From Smittium culicis (Eukaryota; Kickxellomycota; Harpellomycetes; Harpellales; Legeriomycetaceae): DNA of 28,621 bases. Location: the NCBI GenBank assembly GCA_001970855.1, contig LSSN01003349.1, forward strand, positions 1-28,621, written 5' to 3'. Positions 1-9,320 of the stretch are shown piece after piece. Each line of letters begins with the position of its first letter. Position 1 is the first letter of the stretch. The position numbers were made by a program, and so were the translations under genes. The notes beneath the pieces were generated by a model. The model saw nothing but the letters and a program-made list of their open reading frames with translations. It was not told the DNA's origin and did no database searches.

Positions 1-455
1 GTTGCACTATCCTTGGTCGGGGATAGTGAAGGCAACGCCCAGCGATTCGGAGGACAGCGATTCCAGAGGAGGACCATCTAGAAACAGGAGGAACCGATTC
101 GTTTAGCACAGTCTGAGACATTATCTGTGCACAAGTCCAGCGTTCGACAGCATTACGGAACTCAGCCGTTTAGCAGCTTATTGTAGGAGAGCCAGGTCGA
201 TCATTCCCACGTTTGGGTAGGAGCCTATTTTTTATTAATCCTGTTAGATGTAGGCTCTGACTAGGAGCTCAATGATCTCAACGAATTCAATTTTGTTGGA
301 ATGAGCTTAATTCCATGACTGCTTGTAACTTCAGCCATCCAGCCTACTTGAAGCAATGCCTGGGTGGATCTTTCGGATGGTAGATTGATCCCATTTCCCT
401 TTAGGTACGCAGTCGGTAGACCGGCAGAGGAATTTATTAGTATTAGAATATTAGT
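1..455. other. GC-richer block of unknown origin, with nested inverted repeats
   Basis: This block is near 50 percent GC by eye, against roughly 25 percent in the DNA that follows, and the change at about 455 is abrupt. Frame 2 is open from base 2 to a TAG at 104-106. It ends in an acidic-serine run followed by an arginine-rich tail, as at the C-terminus of a larger protein cut by the window edge. Purine-rich stretches lie near 66-96. Beyond it, 199-277 can fold as a three-way junction: GATCATT 199-205 pairs with 271-277, CCCA 206-209 with TGGG 214-217, and GAGCCTA 221-227 with 251-257. A gene end followed by a retroelement long terminal repeat, or a structured noncoding RNA, would each fit. 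I recognise neither, and no rRNA, snRNA, SRP or RNase P signature was found. Confidence 0.35.
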
Positions 456-913
456 TTTTTTATGCCTTGCACCGAATTTCTATTTTTTTAGTTTATTTAC
501 CGCGTATTTTCTATTATTGTTATCGTACCAATAAAATTCCGTGATTAAAAAAAAATATATATATATACATCTATTAACTAATGAAGCTTTAATAAAAAAT
601 AAATTCAAATCTCGGGAACACAAAATAAAATAAAATATTATTCCCGGGAATAGATATTATCAAAGTTCCGATATATTTTCATGAACTGCCAATTACCGAA
701 AGCAATACTAAACTCCTAAACTAGATAATAAAAATATAATATAAATTAGATAGAAATCAGAATGTATTATTTTTATATGCACAGCAAGGAGTTTTGCGGT
801 TATATATTATCTTTTAATAAGTAAGAAGTTGTTTACCTTAGGTCTTGATTGCTCTGCTCAATAAATCGACGATTAAATACCATCAAAATAGGCGATAATA
901 AAATTATAAAGAA
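456..913. other. AT-rich intergenic stretch
   Basis: No gene is seen here. It contains poly-A and short AT-dinucleotide runs (near 547-567), and presumably holds the promoter of the SYLF gene starting at 914. No recognisable element stands out. Confidence 0.5.
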
Positions 914-1873
914 ATGAAAAAGCCTCTTCCATCAAGTCTAGAAAGAATCATATCAAAAGCAGCAAAAACGCTCTTATCCGTCGAAAGTATCCCTTGTCTA
1001 AAAAATTAAATAAATTCGACTTATATCGTCTGCTAATTTTAATATTAATACTTTTTAATAAAATAAATAAAAACTAAATCAAAAATAAATAGGCAACTCT
1101 GAGAAAACTTTTTTAAAAAGTGCTATACCGCCAAACATCCTAGATACGTGCTGCGGATTAGTGATTATTTCCGTTTTAACAGGAAGTTTTCTCCATTCAG
1201 TAAGCGTAGGCTCGGGGCTAGTAATTTCAAGGTAATGATAATTGAATTTGCATAAATTCAATGTATCTAAAACTCTTGTATTCAAACAAAAATATGTTTA
1301 TATCTATTTATTTCATACAGGCTACCTAATGGAAGTAAGCAACAATTAATTTTAAACCACAAAATTCTCAGGTAAGACTCGATTAATCTACAATTAGAAT
1401 TATAATTAGAATGGTCGATGCCTACAACAGTTGGTATAGTCTCTACAGGAATCGGTCTTCAAATCGGCGCAAACTTGACAGACTTAATAATAATTTTAAA
1501 TTCATTCGAAGAAATACAAGCTTTCAAATCTGGTAAGGCATTTCTAGCTGGAGCAGGTTTGAAAGCTTGCTTGCCTTTTAAAAGAAAAAGTGTAGAATGT
1601 GGTGCTGGGCTACTAAAAAAATCAATTATATCTTCATATGGTCAATTCAGAGGACTATATGCTGGAATCTCATTAGAAGGTTCCATGATTTTTGAAAGGA
1701 GACGTGCCAACTATAAATACTACAAAAGAAAAATTTCAGCAAATGAGATATTGTCCAGTGATACACTAAGTTCTGAAATTGATCACAACCAAAATTTGGC
1801 AGATTTTTATTCCTCTATACAGTCAAGAAACGAGAATACTATCGCAAACCACAAAATCCCTTCGTCAATTTGA
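914..1873 (+). CDS. SYLF (Ysc84/SH3YL1-type) domain protein lacking SH3, divergent paralog
   Basis: Four exons are inferred: 914-986, 1093-1231, 1321-1334 and 1410-1873, giving 229 residues. Introns (106, 89 and 75 bases) have GT-AG ends. The protein starts MKKPLPSSLERIISKAAK, like the short amphipathic N-terminus of Ysc84, and continues with IPPNILDTCCGLVIISVL and GSGLVISRLPNGKW. Exon 4 holds the rest of the SYLF fold, including RGLYAGISLEGSMIFERR. In the family this lipid-binding domain acts at endocytic actin patches. The copy ends about 30 residues after the SYLF core and has no SH3 exon. Compared with the SYLF gene at 5061 it has lost glycines and conserved small residues (CCGLVI where the other has CKGIAI). 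It could be a specialised or decaying duplicate. No internal stop or frameshift is needed, which favours a working gene. Confidence 0.62.
1321..1334 (+). other. 14-base microexon of the SYLF paralog
   Basis: It is bounded by CATACAG upstream and GTAAGC downstream. With one base from each side it encodes the R-L-P-N-G-K link between the exon 2 and exon 4 parts of the SYLF domain. Skipping it joins phase 2 to an exon that needs phase 1, which breaks the frame. The same exon exists at 5563-5576. Confidence 0.7.
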
Positions 1874-3873
1874 AGAAATTGTTCTATCTAAGACCTAGTT
1901 TTAATTGATATAACTAGTTGTAATTACTAAAAAGTAAACATACAAAATAAGTTCGATAATAGATAAGAAGGATGGAAACGCTTTTATAATTCGTTTTGAA
2001 AAATAGACATTGAAAATATCAATAAATTCAAGTAGTGTTTTAGGGAAAAAATCTAGTTAGATAAATTATAAGCCCGAGATTAAATATTAAGGAACTGTCT
2101 CAAAATAGGACAAGGTAGAACTAAACTAAATGAGTAAATACATCATTGCTTTTCTTAAATCCTCATAAAATTTTCTTAAGATTAAAAAAAATAAGATAAA
2201 AACACAATAATTTAAATTTCGATTTTTAAATTTTATCCTATCCCTGTTTATACTTTTATTTTATGAAAAAAATTATTAAAATACTAATATAAACTATCAA
2301 AAACCAATTTAGAAATTAATAAAAATAAGGAACAAAATTAAAAAAAATTTGAAGAAAATTTTTTTATTCTCACTCCCTTCAACCGCTCTAGTAGCGGCTT
2401 CGTGTACACCAAAAGGTTATCAAAATTAATTTTTTTCTCTTTATATAAATTCATTGATGTTGATCACTTAATAAAAATAATTGTTTAACTTATACTCTTA
2501 TCTTTAGAAGCTATTAAAACCGTTTTTATTTTATTGGATTTTTTTTATACTTGTATCATTGGTACAAAATTTTAAACACAAAAAACGTTGTATATATAAT
2601 AATCGAATCTACTCATCCTTTTTTTTTAATTATTGGAGGATTTAAAGAACATTTCACCTTTTTTAATATAGTATCATTCGCATGAAATTCTGTAAGTTTC
2701 ATCAACTTGTTGAAAGATATGATATTTTTATTGTATATATTTCACCTTTGAAAACTTTTTTTTATTTAATCATTAGATTTTTTTATCTTGAATAACATCA
2801 CCTAAAACAATTAAATGATTTATAAAATACTCAAATAAAAAGTCTGCTGATATCTTTGTGATAGAATCAAAATATGAGATAAATCCAAGGACCAAAGCAT
2901 GTTTGTCTTTTTAATTTTATTTAACATTGCGAATTAGATTAATCAATTATTTGTGTAACTTAATATACTCGATAATATTTTTTAATCAGATTTAAAAACA
3001 AAAACTAAGCTGATGAGTAGGAAAATTCTAATGAATAAGTTACACGCCTAAAATAGACCTCTAAAATATGCCGAAGTGTAGAACCTGCCAAAGAATTCTC
3101 TTTGTATAACCATTCTGTACTTTTGTTTCTTATATTATTTTCTGAAAATCATCTTTTAAATTTTAACTTTAATGATCAACAAGAATATAACCATACTTTT
3201 TTTAGCTAATAATAAAAGATGTCATACAAAAATTGACAGTTTAGTGAAACGAAATCATAATAGTAAAAATATCAAAATTAAAACTACAAAAGTCGGCATA
3301 AGATCAGAAAAGCATAAAAACCGCGACCCAAAAACAAATGAATCGATATCAAAGAATGGGGAAAATTAAAGAAAACATGGAAATAAGGCTAAACAAAAGA
3401 ATTTAGTATTACATTTAAGAACTTTACTTTTTTTTTTGATCAACTAATATTAATAAATTTAACGCATTTTATAAATAAATAAATTTTTTATACCTAATTT
3501 TAACACTTTTTATTGTTATAATAAATTTAAACCTAAAAAAAATCTAATATCAAATTGAGACCTATAAGCAGATGCTAAAATGAACTGAAGAATTCGGCCC
3601 CAATAGCTGAATCTTTTAAATTTATGTAACAACGGAAAAAATTAACGTGTGATGAATTTGGGAGATTATTTTGAAGACAAGGAACTTTTAATATTAAATT
3701 TTTTCTACTCATCGGCTTGACTTTTAATATTAAATCATATAATAAAACCTCATCTAATGAGCTATCTGACACGACCAATAATTTTGACAAATTTGCTTAA
3801 AAATAATATTTATGATAATAACTTGTTTTGCTCATCACGAGGTACCATATAACGTAATATCGGGGGGTAAAGG

Positions 3874-4232
3874 TCAGTTTTTTTTCTCATGGTCTGTCTC
3901 TACTAAACATAGTTTAAAAGAGAGTAAAAGTCTATTAATAAATATTTGAAAAGTTATATAGTTAAAAAGATAAGATAAATGGTTTTTCAATCGAACACAC
4001 TCTATCACACTACAAGTTCTATACTCGCTGGCCATTAGTTCAAAGTGAGTTAGAGTGTTAATATCGCCCATATATTATTTAAAAGGGATTCTGTTTCATG
4101 CTCAATATGACTTTTGAAGAAGTTGTTGGATTCCCTTAAAAAATTTTCCTTGTAACCCACTTTTGGAACGTTAGTCTTAGACCCTATACTATTCCGATTT
4201 GTTAAAATTATAACAGATAAAAATAGGCTAGT
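3874..4232 (-). pseudogene. Possible Nop9-like pumilio-repeat fragment, frameshifted
   Basis: Two minus-strand frames overlap here. Frame A (4232 down to 4050) contains ENFLRESNNFFKSHIE and then HETESLLNNIW. Frame B starts at an ATG at 4071 and reads MGDINTLTHFELMASEYRTC, then SVIECVRLKNHL. Joined by one missing base in a GGG run, they follow the remembered pattern at the start of Nop9: a helix ending in FK, an acidic helix, then 'ELAT....CS..LE.L'. Nop9 is a nucleolar RNA-binding protein needed for 40S maturation. Frames further along the same strand, with SSHVNFFRCYI (3575-3796) and SLAGSTLRHILEVYF (3005-3148), could be later repeats. The resemblance is from memory only. It may be a pseudogene, a real gene with a sequencing indel, or coincidence. 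Confidence 0.28.
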
Positions 4233-4386
4233 CTAGATTAAGGAGCGTTCTATTTAAAAATTTAATGCTTGAATTCTTTTACTATATAAAAAATATGATG
4301 ATTTGATGATAGAGAGTAAAATTCATTTAATGAATTAAATAACTTGTCTTATATAGCTAATTTTTATTTTGTTTTTTTGATTGATA

Positions 4387-4515
4387 GGATGGATAGAAAA
4401 TGGCATCACTCTGAGTGAAAATACTGGCAAGAAAGAAGTAAAATTCTCCTTGGACATGATAAAGAAATATAGAAATCTATCCTTGGTCAATAGATTGGAT
4501 ACATATGAGCTGTAG
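4387..4515 (+). other. Exon-like open segment of unknown function
   Basis: After a T-rich stretch and a TTGATAG acceptor-like site, a frame of 42 codons runs to a TAG at 4513-4515. It reads WIENGITLSENTGKKEV and continues FSLDMIKKYRNLSLVNRLD. Its composition is protein-like and less AT-rich than its surroundings. No upstream partner exon was found on this strand and I recognise no family. It may be a terminal exon or a fragment. Confidence 0.22.
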
Positions 4516-5060
4516 ACAAATTAATACCTAGGGCTTCGTGAATAACCAAGGTGGTTGTATTGTTCTTAATTTATTTTGGTCAACTAAAAAAGTAAAATAT
4601 TCTCAAAAAAAAAAAAAGTAAAGTATTACAGCTAAGAGATAGATAATAAATATATTTTTGGGTAATTACTTGATAATAGTTATCTAATTTACCTCTAACA
4701 GTGTAATATTTCGATTCTTTGTGTGACAATCGATAAAAGTATGATGAATTAATGAATAGATCATAAATTTGATCCATTTCCTTGACACGTATCTTAACGA
4801 GCTAATTATGAAATAAGGATTATGTTCAAATTTCTAAAGATATAAACATCAATAATAATCAAAAAATGTTAATATCTAGAGAAGTTGAACTATGCAAAAA
4901 TAAGTATTTAAGCACTACGACTTTCGCGCTGTTATAAATCAAATATTTATAAATATCATAAAGTAATAGTAAATCAAACTTTGAATAAACAAGATATCAG
5001 CTCAAACATAAATACAACACAAATAGCCTTATCCTTTAAAATTAAAAACCAATTGTCAAA

Positions 5061-6791
5061 ATGCTTACTAAAATTCTTTCGCCAATTCCAGTTAGTCTAG
5101 AAAATGATATCAAAAAATCCGTAAATATCCTAGAATCGTTTATAAGTAATCGATTTTATTTGAGATATTTAGTATCTTTACTATAATTACTAGTGTATAT
5201 TTGGTTAATATAAATTTCTAACAGCACTAGAGAAAAAAAAATTATTGTAATTATTTTAATGATACATAATTTAAATACTATATTTATATTTAATACTAGG
5301 TCCACAGGAAGCAAAGTATCAAAACATGGTTATTCCCGCCGACATTTTGGACGGGTGCAAAGGAATTGCGATTTTGACTGTCATCAAAGGGGGTATAATT
5401 TGGACTGGAAGAGCAGGATCAGGGCTAGTAGTTGCAAGGTTGGTGTATATTATCCATTGCTTGATATATCCAATGAATATCTATATTATACTTGAAATAT
5501 AGAGTCCAATATTATAATTTAAATACCTAATGGATTTGTGATTAATTTTCGGTTTAAAATAGACTACCTAGCGGAAGTAAGAAATAGTTTATTATTATTC
5601 CGATTTTATATTTTTCAATTACAGCTTAAAAATGCTCGTTTTTCGTGCATGAATAATCATGATTTATTAATTCGTGTTTTGAACTTTTTTTGAGTTTTGA
5701 GTTTTGAGTTTTGAGTTTTGAGTTTTGAGTTTTGAGTTTTGAATTTTGAATTTTGAAATAGAATGGTCAGCCCCTTCGGCAATAGGAACGGCAGGAATCG
5801 GATTCGGGGGCCAAATTGGCGCAGAAATCACCGATTTTGTCATGATATTGAACACAGACAGCGCAGTTGACGCATTCAGTCATGGCGGAAATTTGACTCT
5901 TGGTGCAAGCATTGGAATCGCTGCAGGTCCAGTTGGAAGGAGTGCAGAAGCTGGCGGCGCTGTACTAGACACTGCGCCTATATTCTCATACAGCAAGTCA
6001 AAAGGTCTTTTTGCCGGCATATCACTCGAAGGTTCGGTGATCATTGAAAGAATGGGCACTAATGAGCGCTTCTATGGAGTACAAGTTAGAGCCGCAGAGC
6101 TTCTCAGCGGCAAGATAAATCCTCCGCACAAAGCCCAGAGACTCTATGACGCCATTGAAATGAGAAACACAAGAAGTAAGAATTCTGCTATTATAAGTAT
6201 CAACACTGAAAACGCAAATGGCGCGAAACCACACTCAGATGCTACGGAATCAAATTCCAATGATCACGCTATGGCAGAGATAGGGCATGCTTCGCCTCGA
6301 AAAATAAACGGTAAGTCTTGAATTCTTTTTATTATTTGACTATATGTCTCTATCGGTGCATTGATATATTTAGTAGGGAACTAATATATTTCTAACAATA
6401 CATTACCACCTTTAAAACCTAAGTATAGACCACCAAAATTAAAAGAATAGTACTTTAGAATATTTTTATTATCAATTAATAAGTTTGTTTTTTTTAAAAA
6501 TTAAAAAAAATAGCTTATGGGGAAATGTATGGAGAAGCTCTATACGATTTTGAAGGTGAATCAGAAACAGACCTTTCATTTAAAAAAGGCGACAAGATCA
6601 AAATAACTTTTTCAACTGAAAGTCATCTTGATTGGTGGAAAGGTTTATGTAACGGAAAATCTGGCAATGTGAGTTAGGCTTTATATATAACTATACAATT
6701 TCCCTTTCTAAATAAATTTCAACTAATGTCCATATTTCTTTTATTAATTTAGTTTCCAGCAAACTTTATAAAAATTTCAGAGGATAACTAG
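5061..6791 (+). CDS. YSC84: Ysc84/Lsb3-type SYLF-SH3 actin-patch protein
   Basis: Six exons are inferred: 5061-5145, 5300-5438, 5563-5576, 5762-6310, 6514-6668 and 6753-6791, giving 326 residues. All introns are GT-AG (84 to 203 bases). The SYLF domain spans about residues 10-225 and includes IPADILDGCKGIAILTV, GRAGSGLVVARLPSGKWSAP and SKGLFAGISLEGSVIIER. A polar linker follows, then a C-terminal SH3 domain at about 263-326 with ALYDF (271-275), the WW pair (303-304) and NFPANF. In the family the SYLF part binds phosphoinositides and actin, and the SH3 binds Las17/WASP-type proline motifs during endocytosis. The ATG is the only one giving the conserved N-terminal helix. The first three introns match those of the SYLF copy at 914 in position and phase, which indicates duplication. 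Whether it corresponds to yeast YSC84 or LSB3 cannot be decided. Confidence 0.9.
5563..5576 (+). other. 14-base microexon of YSC84 homolog
   Basis: It is flanked by AAAATAG and GTAAGA and encodes the L-P-S-G core of R-L-P-S-G-K-W. It is needed to keep frame between the exons ending at 5438 and starting at 5762. It corresponds exactly in length and phase to 1321-1334. Confidence 0.75.
5692..5754 (+). repeat. Heptamer tandem repeat (GAGTTTT) at an intron 3' end
   Basis: There are seven perfect copies of GAGTTTT (5692-5740) followed by two copies of GAATTTT (5741-5754). The array stops seven bases before the YSC84 exon at 5762, so it occupies the place of the branch point and pyrimidine tract of the third intron. 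Confidence 0.95.
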
Positions 6792-7291
6792 GCCAAGATT
6801 TAATCAATATATATAAAAAAACACTCTGTTATACCTGATCTTTACATTTAACTCAACTCAGCACTTACGATTTACTAATACCATTTTCTAGTATACGTTT
6901 ATAAGATTTTTTTTTCTCCATTTAATATTTCCAAATTAAAAATCGTTATCAATATTTATTTTTAAAAAATCTTTAATTTTTAAATTATTTGAATTGTTCT
7001 ACTAAAAAAATAACTTTTAGATTAAATTTATTTTTTTTGAAATTTTTTTCAACTGTTCGATAAAACTTTTTATTTTAGTATTAGATTGATAGCGTGATAA
7101 TAAGACTATTAAATACCAAGGGGTTCATATTAATTAAATAGGTAATAGTTAAATGGGATATGTTTGGAAAAAAGGGATGGGAAAGATGAAGTGAGATATC
7201 TAGAAGGAAAAAAATCGAATGAAAAGAAACAATATTTTTATTTAGCGATTGGAAAAGTAAAGCTAAGTAAGTCCAAGTAAAAAACGAAAAA
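6792..7291. other. Convergent intergenic region between YSC84 and DBP3
   Basis: It holds the 3' ends of two convergent genes. It is AT-rich with poly-T runs. A purine-rich stretch lies at about 7150-7245. No gene is seen. Confidence 0.5.
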
Positions 7292-8935
7292 TCAATCAAA
7301 AATGATTTTTGTTGGTTTAGCGTTAGGGTCAATATCCTTAAAAAAGGCGCCGTAAACTTTATGTTCCTTCTTCTTGACTGTAGTTCCGAATTTGAGCAGA
7401 TTGTCAGGAACATCCATTTTAGCTTCTTTTAGGACATTTATTAGCGAACCTGAGTGGTGTTTATCTTCAACGGTGAAGAAGGTGTGGCTGATTCCCTTTT
7501 TACCAGCACGGCCAGTTCTTCCGATTCTGTGGATGTAGTCGTCAATAGTAAGCGGGAACGTGTAGTTGATGACATATTCGACGTTAGGGATATCGAGCCC
7601 ACGGGCAGCAACGTCGGTGGCTATAAGGAGAGGAACTTGGCCCGACTTGAACGATTTGAGGGCTTGGCTGCGGAGATCTTGCGATTTGTCACCGTGAATT
7701 GAGACACAGTTGAATCCTTTGCGTTGCAGTGAATTTTCAACACGGGAAGCTTCTTTCTTGTAGAGCACGAAGATGATGATTTTTGAGCTTTGATTCTTAT
7801 GGTACTTGGATAGCAGATCGGTTAGATTGTTTTCTTTGTTATATGGATCCATGACCTGGACGATTTGGGTGACTCGCTGATTAATGATCAATTTACCATC
7901 GTTGGAATCTTCATTGTTTTCGGGATTATCGCCGTTTCCGACGAGTTCAACACCGCTGACATTAACTCTGATAGGTGACTTTAAAAATTCGCTGGCTAAG
8001 GAACGGATCTCTTCTGGCCAAGTAGCGCTGAACATGACCATTTGCTTTTCAATGTTTGGGTCAGTACTGTTGATGATTTTACGGATGACTTGCTCAAACC
8101 CTTGATCAAGCATACGATCGGCTTCGTCTAAAACCAAAAAATTAACTTGTTTTAGGCTGACGTCGCCGCACTCAACCAAATCAATCAGACGACCAGGTGT
8201 AGCAACAATGATTTTAGGCAAGCTCTTGTACAAGACTTTTTTTTGTTCGTATTTGGGAACGCCTCCATACAAGCAAATTGACTCAATGCCTTTAGTTGTC
8301 GCTTTGATTAGATCGAATTGCTCTTGGGTTTGCATAGCCAATTCGCGTGTTGGCGCTAATACTAGAACGTATGGGCTCGCAACGCTGGCAGAGGTATCCT
8401 TCATAGGCTTTATCTTCTGAATTGCTGGAAGGGCAAAAGCAAAAGTTTTTCCAGATCCTGTTTCGGCAATACCTACAATGTCCTTTCCCTTATTCAAAAT
8501 ATCCCAGCAGGCACTTTGGATAGGTGTTGGTTTATCGAATGAAGAACAACTAGATAGTAAATCTTTATCAAAACCAGAGTTTTCAAAACTTAAAATTGGA
8601 GGGTAAATTAAACTAGCATCCTTTCCAGTTTCGATACTGGTAATTCTAACACCATTCATCTTGAGGAACTCTGATATTTCAGAGCTCGAAGCAGGAGAAT
8701 TGTCATTTGATTTGGTCTTGCTTTTTTTACTCTTTTTATCAACTTGATCGTCTTGAATAGATCGTTTTGATTTTTTGTCAGATTTTTCTTCTTTGTTTTT
8801 CGACTTGTCCTTTTTTTCTGTTTTGATATGATCCTCTGAAGCAGAGTTTATTTTCTTTGATTTTTTGTCGCTCTTCTCATTTTTGCTTTTCTTATTATCG
8901 ACTTTCTCGATAGGACCAGCAGAATCGATCTTCAT
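7292..8935 (-). CDS. DBP3: ATP-dependent DEAD-box RNA helicase Dbp3
   Basis: A single exon of 547 residues. The first 85 or so are a highly basic, low-complexity tail of KKSK-type repeats, typical of nucleolar helicases. The helicase core follows: Q motif ending PTPIQ (136-140), AETGSGKT (157-164), PTRELA (195-200), TPGR (246-249), DEAD (270-273), SAT (303-305), TDVAARGLDIP (440-450) and HRIGRTGRAG (469-478). The closing segment with VKKKEH and FFKDIDPNAKPTKIIFD matches the distinctive Dbp3 C-terminus, which separates it from Dbp2. Yeast Dbp3 (about 520 residues) assists early 60S pre-rRNA processing in the nucleolus. An acidic-asparagine insert lies at about 332-348 between motif III and the second RecA domain. 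The ATG at 8933-8935 is the first in frame. It lies 385 bases downstream of NUP2 on the same strand. Confidence 0.95.
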   Translation of the reverse strand: MKIDSAGPIEKVDNKKSKNEKSDKKSKKINSASEDHIKTEKKDKSKNKEEKSDKKSKRSIQDDQVDKKSKKSKTKSNDNSPASSSEISEFLKMNGVRITSIETGKDASLIYPPILSFENSGFDKDLLSSCSSFDKPTPIQSACWDILNKGKDIVGIAETGSGKTFAFALPAIQKIKPMKDTSASVASPYVLVLAPTRELAMQTQEQFDLIKATTKGIESICLYGGVPKYEQKKVLYKSLPKIIVATPGRLIDLVECGDVSLKQVNFLVLDEADRMLDQGFEQVIRKIINSTDPNIEKQMVMFSATWPEEIRSLASEFLKSPIRVNVSGVELVGNGDNPENNEDSNDGKLIINQRVTQIVQVMDPYNKENNLTDLLSKYHKNQSSKIIIFVLYKKEASRVENSLQRKGFNCVSIHGDKSQDLRSQALKSFKSGQVPLLIATDVAARGLDIPNVEYVINYTFPLTIDDYIHRIGRTGRAGKKGISHTFFTVEDKHHSGSLINVLKEAKMDVPDNLLKFGTTVKKKEHKVYGAFFKDIDPNAKPTKIIFD

Positions 8936-9320
8936 TGTTTATTTATTGCGATGTATGAGGTATAGGTTATATTTACAAAACGAATTAATTTGTTAGTCGG
9001 TCAGTTCTCTAGACTGTTCTTTAGTTAGCAATAATATTAATTGTAAAAATCTGTAAATACTTGCAAAAGGGGAAATATGGATCAAAGATGCTTTTTAAAT
9101 TACAAATAGCTTATATATTTTAACATTTACCACTTTTATATATAAAAATCTTTTTTAAAATTTTTTTTTTTTTGCTAAAATATAAATTTTAAGCGAATGA
9201 AATTGTATAAATCAAATCGAAGAAATTTTTTATAGATTAATTAATAGCTGAAAAAAATAAGTCAATTATAAAAGACAAAAAAGAAGCCAATGAAATAAGC
9301 AATGATAAATAAGCGATTGG
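8936..9320. other. DBP3 upstream / NUP2 downstream spacer
   Basis: An AT-rich spacer that must hold the DBP3 promoter and the NUP2 3' end. No specific site is recognised. Confidence 0.5.

Larger units (their letters stand above)
1874..5060. other. 3.2 kb interval without a confident gene; coding-like fragments, some on the minus strand
   Basis: Most of this is very AT-rich. Several open stretches look more protein-like than chance, but none makes a complete gene. On the minus strand they are 4580-4801, 4050-4232, 3874-4071 (ATG), 3575-3796, 3005-3148, 2820-2900 and 2773-2820. On the + strand there is one, 4387-4515, which begins after a TTGATAG acceptor-like site. The 4232-3900 pieces resemble the first repeat of a Nop9-type pumilio protein if one base is restored in the GGG run near 4066-4070. 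A lysine-rich + frame at 3172-3369 is probably chance. This could be a decayed gene, an intron-rich fast-evolving gene, or noise. Confidence 0.35.

Noticed and set aside
1079..1285. Minus-strand 68-codon frame
   Set aside because: It is the antisense shadow of exon 2 of the SYLF gene, whose + strand translation matches the family.
3172..3369. 65-codon lysine-rich + strand frame
   Set aside because: Composition follows local A-richness, with no motif and no splice context; probably chance.
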